Part shown: positions 57,261-64,000 of the stretch, piece after piece
Numbering within the stretch: position 1 is the first letter of the stretch
Layout: every line of letters starts with the position of its first letter
Origin: Lentzea kentuckyensis
Lineage (GTDB): Bacteria; Actinomycetota; Actinomycetes; Mycobacteriales; Pseudonocardiaceae
Direction: 5' to 3'
Assembly (NCBI RefSeq): GCF_002150765.1
Contig: NZ_MUYM01000002.1
Coordinates: forward strand, 43,887 to 107,886
DNA: 64,000 nucleotides
The notes under the pieces: model-generated
Told to the model about the DNA's origin: nothing
Seen by the model: only the letters and a program-made list of their open reading frames with translations
Databases searched by the model: none
Made by a program: the position numbers and the translations under genes

Positions 57261-58344
57261 ATCCCCCAGACCGCTGTCGGTACTGCTCGACGGCACACCC
57301 CTGCTCGGACATCGCACCGGAATCGGCCGCTACACAGCGGCTTTGGCCGAAGAACTGGCTTCCATGCCGGAGGAGGCCGACGTACGGGCGGTGGCATTCA
57401 CTTTGCGCGGCTGGCGCGCGTTGCGGACGGTGTTGCCGCACGACGTCACCGCGCGTGGCCTGCCCGTCGCGGCGCGGGCGTTGCGGCAGATGTGGCTGCG
57501 TGCCCCGTTCCCGCCGGTCGAGATGCTGGCCGGGTTCTCCGACGTCATGCACGGCACGAACTTCGTGCTGCCGCCGACGTTGCGGGCGGGCAAGGTGGTC
57601 ACGATCCACGACCTGGCGTTCCTGGACGCACCCGGCGACCTGCCGCCGTCCGACCGTCGGTTGCCCGAGCTGGTGCGGTTGTCTGCCCAGCGCGCGGACG
57701 TGATCTGCACACCGACGGCGGCGGTGGCCACGGTGGTGGCGGACCGGTTCGCGGTGCCGCTGGAGAAGATCGTCGTGACGCCGCTCGGGGTCGATCCGGC
57801 GTGGTTCGCGTCGCGGGCGCCGTCGGCCACCTTGCGCGGCCGGCTGGGGTTGCCGTCGGAGTACCTGCTGTTCGTGGGTGCGGACGGGCCGCGCAAGGGC
57901 CTCGAGTACCTCACCAAGGCACACGCGTCCGATCCTTCGTTGCCACCGCTGGTGATCGTGGGACCCGGTCGGTCCGGTGTGGACGGTCGGGTGCTGCGGA
58001 CCGGCTACCTGTCGGACGTGCATCTGCGGTCCGTGGTGGCCGGGGCCACGGCCCTGGTGCTGCCCTCGCGGGACGAGGGTTTCGGTCTGCCGGTGCTGGA
58101 GGCGTTGGCGTGCAACGTCCCCGTGGTGTGTTCGGACGTGCCCGCGTTGCGCGAGGTCGCCGGTGGGCACGCGCTGCACGTGCCGGTCGGGGACGTCGAG
58201 GCACTGGCCGATGGGCTGGCTCAGGCCGTTGCGGCGCCCAAGACCCCGGAGGCCCAGTCCGAACGGCGAGCGCGCGCCGCCGAGTTCACCTGGCGGCGGT
58301 GCGCGGAGAAGACGGTCGAGGCTTACCGGCGGAGCAGGGCGTGA
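57253..58344 (+). CDS. GT4 glycosyltransferase
   Basis: 363 residues. GT-B retaining enzyme: SVLLDGTPLLGHRTGIGRYT, VTIHDLAFLDAPG, LFVGADGPRKGLEYLTKA, GYLSDVHLRSVVAGATALVLPSRDEGFGLPVLEALACN (EX7E around 278). ATG at 57253 inside the preceding gene end (8 bp overlap). Its stop is followed after 3 bp by the 48-bp palindromic element. Last gene of the plus-strand glycosyltransferase run; relatives are mannosyltransferases. Confidence 0.9.
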   Translation: MARSPRPLSVLLDGTPLLGHRTGIGRYTAALAEELASMPEEADVRAVAFTLRGWRALRTVLPHDVTARGLPVAARALRQMWLRAPFPPVEMLAGFSDVMHGTNFVLPPTLRAGKVVTIHDLAFLDAPGDLPPSDRRLPELVRLSAQRADVICTPTAAVATVVADRFAVPLEKIVVTPLGVDPAWFASRAPSATLRGRLGLPSEYLLFVGADGPRKGLEYLTKAHASDPSLPPLVIVGPGRSGVDGRVLRTGYLSDVHLRSVVAGATALVLPSRDEGFGLPVLEALACNVPVVCSDVPALREVAGGHALHVPVGDVEALADGLAQAVAAPKTPEAQSERRARAAEFTWRRCAEKTVEAYRRSRA

Positions 58345-58347
58345 CGA

Positions 58348-58395
58348 GCGTCTGCAAGTACCACCAACGCGCCTGTTGGTAGTACTTGCAGACGC
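58348..58395. repeat. 48-bp palindromic element (short version)
   Basis: The arms gcgtctgcaagtaccaccaa (58348-58367, extended to 58368) and 58375-58395 pair over 21 bp with one mismatch and a 6-bp loop. The arm is the same sequence as in the 130-bp palindrome at 47250-47379. It starts 3 bp after a stop codon; the next gene on the right (rmlD) is convergent. Confidence 0.92.
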
Positions 58396-58597
58396 CCCAA
58401 CGACTTCACCGAGAGCGCGGCCTCGGCGAGCGCCTGTCGAGCTGGCTCATCGACACCTGTCGCGAGCCCGTGAGAACAGCAACGCACCTGAGGAAGCGCT
58501 GCCGATCGGTATCCGCTGTCGCGGGACGCTGAGGATTGCGCCCGGAATCGAACATGCCGAACAGGTTCTCGCACTTGGAACAGCCGTGCCAGACCGG

Positions 58598-59446
58598 TCA
58601 CTCCAATGGCGCAGCACCGGTACGGGGAGCTACCACCCCTGCCCGGAACGCCTCCGAAAGGGCGCTTCGCCAGTGCGGCAAAGGACGTAGTCCCGCTGCT
58701 TCCCATGCCGCACCCGACAGCACCGAGTAGGCGGGTCGCGGGGCCGGCCGCGGGAAGTCGGCCGTCGTGCACGGCCGCACCCGAGCCGGGTCGGCGCCGA
58801 GCTCCTCGAAAATCGCCTGTGCGAACCGGAACCACGTCGTTTCGCCGCCACCGGTCGCGTGCAGCAAGCGCTCGGAGGGCAGCACCGAGGCGAGCTCCAG
58901 CAACCCGGCGGCGAGGTCGCGCGACCACGTCGGCGAGCCGACCTGATCGTCCACAACGGACAGTGACGGTCGCGTGGATTCCAGTGCCGCCATGGTCTTC
59001 ACGAAGTTCGAGCCGTGCACGCCGTAAACCCACGCGGTGCGCACGACCCAGCCGCCCGCTTCGAGCACGCGGCGTTCGCCTTCGAGCTTCGTGCGGCCGT
59101 ACGCGGACTTCGGGCCAACGGGGTCAGACGGCTCGTACGGCCGTGTCCCGTCGCCGGAGAACACGTAGTCCGTGGAAACGTGGATCAACGGAATGCCAAC
59201 GGAAGCGCACGCCTCGGCCAGCAGGCCCGGTCCGACGGCGTTCACGGAGAAGGCATTCGACTCGTCGGTCTCCGCGGCATCGACAGCCGTGTAAGCGGCA
59301 CAGTTGATCACCGCGGTGGCGCCGGCCAGGTCCGCGGCGGTGACCGTCGTCACGTCCAGCTCGGCGGAGGACACCGCGCGAACGGAAGGGGACAGGGCAG
59401 CGAGGTCGTGGCCGAGCTGGCCACGACCACCGGGGACGAGGATCAA
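58598..59446 (-). CDS. rmlD: dTDP-4-dehydrorhamnose reductase
   Basis: 282 residues. Last step of dTDP-L-rhamnose synthesis, using NADPH. Short-chain dehydrogenase-like: ILVPGGRGQLGHDLA (cofactor loop), STDYVFSGDG, YGRTKLEGER (catalytic Tyr-x3-Lys), and PLSVVDDQVGSPTWS for the substrate. TTG start at 59446, 3 bp after the rmlB stop. It faces the glycosyltransferase cluster. Rhamnose is the substrate of WbbL. Confidence 0.94.
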   Translation of the reverse strand: MILVPGGRGQLGHDLAALSPSVRAVSSAELDVTTVTAADLAGATAVINCAAYTAVDAAETDESNAFSVNAVGPGLLAEACASVGIPLIHVSTDYVFSGDGTRPYEPSDPVGPKSAYGRTKLEGERRVLEAGGWVVRTAWVYGVHGSNFVKTMAALESTRPSLSVVDDQVGSPTWSRDLAAGLLELASVLPSERLLHATGGGETTWFRFAQAIFEELGADPARVRPCTTADFPRPAPRPAYSVLSGAAWEAAGLRPLPHWRSALSEAFRAGVVAPRTGAAPLE

Positions 59447-59449
59447 CGC

Positions 59450-60436
59450 TCAGCCCTTCGCCAACTGAGCGCGCTCCTTGAGCGGCTCCCACCAGGCGCG
59501 GTTCTCGCGGTACCACTCGACCGTGTCGGCGAGACCGACGGTGAAGTCGACCTGCGGCGCGTAGCCGAGCTCGGAAGAGATCTTGGAGATGTCCACCGAG
59601 TAGCGGCGGTCGTGACCCTTGCGGTCCTCCACCGGCTCGACGGACGACCAGTCACGGCCGGTCGCGGCCAGCAGCTTCTCGGTGAGCTCACGGTTGGTGA
59701 GCTCGGTGCCGCCGCCGATGTTGTAGATCTCCCCCGCCCGGCCGGCCTCGGCGACGAGCTGGATGCCGCGGCAGTGGTCGGCGACGTGCAGCCAGTCGCG
59801 CACGTTCAGGCCGTCGCCGTAGAGAGGCACCTTCTTGCCGTCGATCAAATTGGTGACGAAGAGCGGAATCACCTTTTCGGGGAACTGGTACGGCCCGTAA
59901 TTGTTCGAACACCGGGTGATGCTCACCGGCAGTCCGTGGGTGCGGTGGAACGCCCGCGCGAGCAGGTCCGAGGAGGCCTTGGACGCCGAGTACGGCGAGT
60001 TCGGCTCGAGGATGTGCGTCTCGGTCCAGGAGCCGTCCTCGATGGAGCCGTAGACCTCGTCCGTCGAGACGTGCACGAACCTGCCGACGCCCGCGTTCAG
60101 CGCGCCCTGCAGCAGCGTCTGCGTGCCCAGGACGTTGGTCAGCACGAAGTCGGCGGATCCCGTGATGGACCGGTCGACGTGCGACTCGGCGGCGAAGTGC
60201 ACGACCACGTCGATGCCGCGCATCTGCTCGGCCACCACGGCGGCGTCGCAGATGTCCCCCTGTACGAACTCGAACTTGCCCGCGACCGGCGCGAGGTTGG
60301 TCTCGCTGCCCGCGTAGGTGAGCTTGTCGAGCACCACCACTTCGGCACCGGCGAAGGCCGGGTAGGACCCGCTCACCAACTCCCGCACGTAGTGCGAGCC
60401 GATGAACCCGGCCCCACCTGTCACCAGTACGCGCAT
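59450..60436 (-). CDS. rmlB: dTDP-glucose 4,6-dehydratase
   Basis: 328 residues. NAD-dependent second step of dTDP-rhamnose synthesis. Rossmann motif VTGGAGFIGSHYVREL, HFAAESHVDRSI, VSTDEVYGS, YSASKASSD (Tyr-x3-Lys), and SPCSNNYGPYQFPEKVIP-like region TRCSNNYGPYQFPEKV. ATG at 60436. Operon with rmlD. The divergent LCP gene starts about 110-124 bp away. Confidence 0.95.
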   Translation of the reverse strand: MRVLVTGGAGFIGSHYVRELVSGSYPAFAGAEVVVLDKLTYAGSETNLAPVAGKFEFVQGDICDAAVVAEQMRGIDVVVHFAAESHVDRSITGSADFVLTNVLGTQTLLQGALNAGVGRFVHVSTDEVYGSIEDGSWTETHILEPNSPYSASKASSDLLARAFHRTHGLPVSITRCSNNYGPYQFPEKVIPLFVTNLIDGKKVPLYGDGLNVRDWLHVADHCRGIQLVAEAGRAGEIYNIGGGTELTNRELTEKLLAATGRDWSSVEPVEDRKGHDRRYSVDISKISSELGYAPQVDFTVGLADTVEWYRENRAWWEPLKERAQLAKG

Positions 60437-60505
60437 GCCATTTCCTCCTGTGGTGTTCCCCGCTCGCAGTCTGTCACGTACCTAATCGCTGCAACCCACA
60501 GCAAT

Positions 60506-60520
60506 GTCACGTCGTGTCAC
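60506..60520. promoter_or_regulatory. Candidate MtrA-type direct repeat
   Basis: gtcac is repeated at 60506-60510 and 60516-60520 with 5 bp between, the direct-repeat pattern I associate with MtrA sites. It lies in the divergent rmlB/LCP promoter region, 12 bp before a -10-like taaact (60532-60537). Confidence 0.4.
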
Positions 60521-60531
60521 TTATAAACGAC

Positions 60532-60537
60532 TAAACT
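60532..60537 (+). promoter_or_regulatory. -10-like hexamer of the first LCP gene
   Basis: taaact fits TANNNT and ends 7 bp before the GTG at 60545, suggesting transcription starts at or next to that codon. It leaves the choice of start codon (60545 or 60560) open. Confidence 0.45.
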
Positions 60538-60559
60538 CGGAGTAGTGGGGGAGGGAACT

Positions 60560-62107
60560 GTGGAAGGCAGGAGTCTGCCGGTCAGGGTGCCGGGCGCCCG
60601 GCCGACTGCGGCTTTCCGCGCGTTCCTGACGACGGGGAAGATCTTCGTCGCCCTCGTCTCGGCCGCTGTGCTTCTGGTCACGTCCTACGGCTGGACCAAG
60701 CTGCGGGCCGCGAACGACGGCATCGTGAAGACCGAGGTCATCTCGGAGGAGCTCACCAAGCAGGGCCCCAAACCGCTGGACGGCGCCGTCGACATCCTTC
60801 TGGTCGGCATCGACAGCCGCACGGACGCGCAGGGCAACCCGCTGTCCAAGGAAGCGCTGGCTCTGCTCAACGGCGGCATCGCCGACGGCGAGCAGAACAC
60901 CGACACGATGATCCTCGTGCACATCCCGGTGGACGGCACACGCGCGGTCGCGATCTCGTTCCCCCGCGACTCCTACGTCGAGATCGCCGACGGGTTCGGC
61001 AAGCACAAGCTCAACTCGGCGTTCGCCCGCCAGCGCAACACGGTCGACCAGGACATGCGCAACAAGGGCGAGAAGGACGAGCAGAAGATCCGCACCGAGT
61101 CGGCGGCGGCCGGCCGCAAGACGCTGATCAAGACGATCGAGAACCTGTCCGGCGGCGCGGTGCGCGTCGACCGGTACGCCGAGGTCAACCTCGCGAGCTT
61201 CTACGAGGTCACCAAGGCCATCGGCGGCGTCGAGGTGTGCGTGAAGGAACCCACCTCCGACAGCGACTCCGGTGCGAACTTCCAGGCGGGCCAGCAGACC
61301 ATCGAGGGTGCGGCGGCGCTGTCGTTCGTGCGGCAGCGCAAGGGCCTGCCCGGCGGCGACCTGGACCGGATCGTGCGGCAGCAGGTGTTCATCGGGGCGC
61401 TGGCGAAGAAGGTGCTGTCGAGCGGCACGCTGACGGACTCGACCAAGCTGAACGCGCTGGTCGAGGCGGTGCAGAAGTCCGTGATCCTCAGCGCGGGCTG
61501 GGACATCACCACGTTCGCCGAGCAGATGCAGGGCCTGGTCGGCGGCAACTTCGAGTTCCGCACCATCCCCGTGGGCGACCCGACGGACACCTACGGCGAC
61601 GGCAACGTGCTGCCGGTGAACGCGGCGCAGGTGAAGAAGTTCCTCACCACGCTGGCCGCGGACAAGCCGTCGAACAGCCCCTCCGCCCCGGTCACGACCA
61701 CGACGCCGCCCGCCCCGCCGAACTCCGCGATCACCGTGCAGGTCTACAACGCCGCCGGCGTCTCCGGCCTTGCGGGCCAGGTGCTGAACACGTTGGCCGC
61801 CAAGGGTTTCCAGCGCGGCGCGGTGGGGTCGGCGCCGGAGAACAGCGACACCACCGTGGTGCGGTACGCGGCCGGCGAGGAGGGCTCCGCGCGCAAGGTC
61901 GCGACCGAGCTCGGGCCGAACGTGACCGTCGAGGAGAACGCGTCCGTCCGAAAGGGACAGGTGCAGGTCTTCGTCGGAACGGACTACACGACGTCGAACG
62001 ACGACGGCGAGGACGTCGACCCGCAGGGCGTGCCCGGCAGGTCGTCCGCTCCCCCGTCGAGCAGCAGCCCGCCGATCACCGCGGGCGGTCTGGTCTGCGT
62101 GTACTGA
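60560..62107 (+). CDS. LCP-family transferase with LytR_C domain
   Basis: 515 residues (520 if translation begins at the GTG at 60545). One transmembrane segment (about 28-44), then the extracytoplasmic LytR-CpsA-Psr catalytic domain (about 75-330: LLVGIDSRTDAQGNP, NTDTMILVHIP, ISFPRDSYVEIADGF, KLNSAFARQ, LSFVRQRKGLPGGDLDRIVRQQVF, with the phosphate-binding Arg and Asp residues). A Ser/Pro/Thr linker and a C-terminal LytR_C domain (about 400-480) follow. Ligates wall glycopolymers to peptidoglycan. I chose 60560 for its ggaggg ribosome-binding site. Confidence 0.93.
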   Translation: MEGRSLPVRVPGARPTAAFRAFLTTGKIFVALVSAAVLLVTSYGWTKLRAANDGIVKTEVISEELTKQGPKPLDGAVDILLVGIDSRTDAQGNPLSKEALALLNGGIADGEQNTDTMILVHIPVDGTRAVAISFPRDSYVEIADGFGKHKLNSAFARQRNTVDQDMRNKGEKDEQKIRTESAAAGRKTLIKTIENLSGGAVRVDRYAEVNLASFYEVTKAIGGVEVCVKEPTSDSDSGANFQAGQQTIEGAAALSFVRQRKGLPGGDLDRIVRQQVFIGALAKKVLSSGTLTDSTKLNALVEAVQKSVILSAGWDITTFAEQMQGLVGGNFEFRTIPVGDPTDTYGDGNVLPVNAAQVKKFLTTLAADKPSNSPSAPVTTTTPPAPPNSAITVQVYNAAGVSGLAGQVLNTLAAKGFQRGAVGSAPENSDTTVVRYAAGEEGSARKVATELGPNVTVEENASVRKGQVQVFVGTDYTTSNDDGEDVDPQGVPGRSSAPPSSSSPPITAGGLVCVY

Positions 62108-62174
62108 AATCCCGGTGTAACGGTCTTCCGATAGTTACGCTGAGCACGCAAACCCAGCACACGGAGGACCCACG

Positions 62175-63362
62175 TTGAGCGCTGCAGCACGCGCGAGGAA
62201 GATCATCCTGGTCATGGGCCGGGTGACCATCGCGCTCGTCGCTGTGACAACGCTGGCGTTCTCCGGCTACTTCTGGGCCGCGTTCCGGCTGGTGAAGGAG
62301 AACACCAACACCACCCAGATCCTCCAGGTGCTGGAGGACATCCCGAACTCGCCGCCCGTCGATGACGGCGCGATGGACATCCTGCTGGTGGGCAGCGACA
62401 GCCGGACGGACGCCCAGGGCCGGCCGCTTCCGCCGGACGTGCTGCGCAAGTTGCGCACCGAGGGCACGGACACGGTGAACACCGACACGATCATCGTGAT
62501 GCGGGTGCCGCGCAACGGGGGCAAGGCGAGCGCGATCTCGATCCCCCGCGACACCTACGTGCCGATCGCGGGCTACCGCGAGGACAAGATCAATTCCGCG
62601 TACGGCGCGGTGAAGTTCCTGACCGCCGAACGGCTGCAGGCCGAGGGCGTGTCGGACCAGCAGGAGCGCGAGCGCAAGTCCGACGAGGCCGGGCGCAAGG
62701 CGTTGGTGCAGGCGGTCCAGGACCTGACCGGGATGCGCGTCGACCACTACGCGGAGATCAACCTCTACGGGTTCTACCTGCTGACCGAGGTGATCGGCGG
62801 CGTGCAGGTGTGCCTGAAGGCCGGTACCTCGGATCCGAACTCCGGTGCGAACTTCCGCGCCGGTCCACAGGTGATCTCGGGCGGCGACGCGCTGTCGTTC
62901 GTGCGGCAGCGGAACATGCCGGGCGGTGACCTGGGTCGCATCGCGCGGCAGCAGGTGTTCATGTCGCAGGCGATGAAGCAGCTGCTGTCCGCCGGCACGT
63001 TCACCGATCCGGGCAAGATGAACGGACTGCTCGATGCGGTGTCGAAGTCCGTTGTGGTGGACGAGAAGCTCGACCTCGCGACGCTGGCCACGCAGGCGCA
63101 GGGGCTCGCGTCGGGCAACGTCGAGTTCGCCACCATCCCCGTGACCAACATCGACGCGCGCAACGAGCGCGGCCAGAGCGTGGTGACCGTCGACCGCGAC
63201 GCGGTGAAGGCGTGGGTGGCACAGCTGATCGGCGAGACGCCGAAGCCCGCACCGTCCTCCACCCCCGCGACGCCGTCCAGGTTCGGCCCTGGGAAGCTGC
63301 TCTCGCTGGACGGCGCGCACGCCGTGGCAGCTGCCCGGCAAGATGTGCCCTGCGTCGACTAG
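62175..63362 (+). CDS. LCP-family transferase (second copy, without LytR_C)
   Basis: 395 residues. Same domain as its upstream neighbour: one transmembrane segment (about 17-38), SDSRTDAQGRPLP, NTDTIIVMRVP, ISIPRDTYVPIAGY, DKINSAYG, LSFVRQRNMPGGDLGRIARQQVF. It lacks the C-terminal LytR_C domain, ending in a short tail with one Cys (VPCVD). TTG start at 62175 with cggagg upstream. A tandem paralogue; the two probably divide attachment of different polymers or back each other up. Confidence 0.92.
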   Translation: MSAAARARKIILVMGRVTIALVAVTTLAFSGYFWAAFRLVKENTNTTQILQVLEDIPNSPPVDDGAMDILLVGSDSRTDAQGRPLPPDVLRKLRTEGTDTVNTDTIIVMRVPRNGGKASAISIPRDTYVPIAGYREDKINSAYGAVKFLTAERLQAEGVSDQQERERKSDEAGRKALVQAVQDLTGMRVDHYAEINLYGFYLLTEVIGGVQVCLKAGTSDPNSGANFRAGPQVISGGDALSFVRQRNMPGGDLGRIARQQVFMSQAMKQLLSAGTFTDPGKMNGLLDAVSKSVVVDEKLDLATLATQAQGLASGNVEFATIPVTNIDARNERGQSVVTVDRDAVKAWVAQLIGETPKPAPSSTPATPSRFGPGKLLSLDGAHAVAAARQDVPCVD

Positions 63363-63371
63363 GAGTGCCGC

Positions 63372-64000
63372 GTGAGCGTGACCGAGATCCTCTTCACGCC
63401 GTTGCTGAAGGCCGATTCCGGTCGTCCGCTGATCACGCACTACGACGACGCGACGGGCTCCCGGATCGAGCTGTCCAGGGCGACCGCGGCGAACTGGGCC
63501 GCGAAGACCGCGAACTGGTTGCGTGACGAGCACGACGTCGAGCCGGGCGACCCGGTGGCGGTGCTGCTGCCCGCGCACTGGCAGACCGCGGGGCTGTTGC
63601 TCGGCGCGTGGTGGTGCGGGGCGCACGTCGTGGGCGCGGGCGTGGAGGCGAAGGTCGCCATCGTGCCGCCGGGCGGAACCGCCGACGCCGACGTGGTGGC
63701 CGTGGCCTCGTTGCACCCCATGGGATTGGGCTCGGGAGCTCCGGTCGACTACCTGGACGACAGCCGCCTGCACGGTGACGACTTCACGCCGTGGCAGCCG
63801 ACTCCGGGTTCGACGCTCGCCCTCGGCACGTCCACCGTGGATGACGTGGTGGCACAGGCACGAGAGCTCGGCGCCGCGTTCGGCACCGAGCCCCGGGTGA
63901 TGTCCACAGTGGAGTGGAACGTCCCTTCCGGTGTGCTGGAAGGGTTCCTGGCCGTGCTGGCGGCCGGTGGTTCGCTGGTCCAGGTCAGCAATCCCGACGC
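63372..64000 (+). CDS. TIGR03089-family protein, start only (runs off the window)
   Basis: 209 codons to the window edge, no stop. Begins MSVTEILFTPLLKADSGRPL and has LSRATAANWAAKTANWL and VAVLLPAHWQTAGLLLGAWWCGAHVV. This is the actinobacterial TIGR03089 family, with an adenylate-forming-enzyme-like fold but reduced, function unknown. GTG at 63372 with aggag upstream, 9 bp after the LCP stop. In mycobacteria (Rv3268) it also follows the LCP gene. Confidence 0.85.
   Translation, partial: MSVTEILFTPLLKADSGRPLITHYDDATGSRIELSRATAANWAAKTANWLRDEHDVEPGDPVAVLLPAHWQTAGLLLGAWWCGAHVVGAGVEAKVAIVPPGGTADADVVAVASLHPMGLGSGAPVDYLDDSRLHGDDFTPWQPTPGSTLALGTSTVDDVVAQARELGAAFGTEPRVMSTVEWNVPSGVLEGFLAVLAAGGSLVQVSNPD

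Noticed and set aside
55746-57317. Minus-strand frame opposite the GT2-GT4 fusion
   Set aside because: His/Arg/Gln-rich shadow; no motif.
47250-58395. Reading the palindromic elements as attachment sites
   Set aside because: No recombinase nearby and no crossover core; stop-codon placement fits a transcript-end or foldback element better.
58530-58570. tRNA-like T-arm (cggaatcgaac)
   Set aside because: No acceptor, D or anticodon arms around it.
62076-63773. Minus-strand frame opposite the second LCP gene
   Set aside because: Shadow of the LCP gene; composition unlike a real protein.

Overview
The window is 64 kb of high-GC DNA with dense, strongly GC3-biased genes, many GTG/TTG starts and a gene order I recognise from mycobacteria (roughly the Rv3231c to Rv3268 segment, from memory). 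With the WbbL linker rhamnosyltransferase, F420 genes, a DUF5753/DUF397 pair and WhiB, this points to a filamentous or nocardioform actinomycete. The best guess is family Pseudonocardiaceae (Lentzea/Saccharothrix/Amycolatopsis-like); the genus is an inference and the strain cannot be told. No rRNA, tRNA, CRISPR array, integrase or transposase was seen.

Region by region: 0-2.9 kb holds a kinase-like phosphotransferase, a TrmH/SpoU RNA methyltransferase, a small secreted protein, a HAD hydrolase and an Rv3235-family protein. 3.2-14.5 kb is a conserved core block: secA, hpf, comF, an EF-hand protein, then tmk and the mtrA-mtrB-lpqB operon (cell-envelope signalling). 14.6-21.7 kb is an accessory block that separates tmk from sahH: two XRE-type regulators, a TerD-like fusion protein, a DUF397 protein, a VOC protein, an unknown protein and an AlbA_2/ATPase-type regulator with a striking inverted-repeat operator. 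21.8-34.8 kb holds sahH, a membrane protein with a lipase motif, an oxidoreductase/HxlR pair, tandem acetyltransferases, TetR, a DUF2975/XRE pair, MutL, a P-loop kinase-like protein, MarR, an amino-acid permease and a CDF transporter.

34.9-43.4 kb supplies mannose and envelope functions (manA, SIS protein, Trm112-like, manB, DUF3499, zincin-like protein, giant membrane glycosyltransferase, WhiB2-like). 43.6-47.2 kb has a site-2 protease and the translationally coupled fbiA-fbiB-Nudix set for coenzyme F420. 47.4-60.4 kb has an AlkA-type glycosylase, a sugar-nucleotide pyrophosphorylase and a glycosyltransferase cluster containing wbbL, a GT2-GT4 fusion and further GT4 enzymes, ending in rmlD/rmlB. 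These make GDP-mannose and dTDP-rhamnose and use them in cell-wall linker and probably additional glycan synthesis. 60.5-64 kb has two LCP-family proteins, which in this phylum attach arabinogalactan-type polymers to peptidoglycan, and the start of a TIGR03089 protein.

The most unusual non-coding signals are a family of palindromic elements sharing the core GCGTCTGCAAGTACCACCAA and lying directly after stop codons (window start, 47.3 kb, 58.35 kb), a tandem pair of related hairpins at 53.9-54.1 kb, and a 22-bp perfect inverted repeat covering the ribosome-binding site of the AlbA_2 gene at 21.63 kb.
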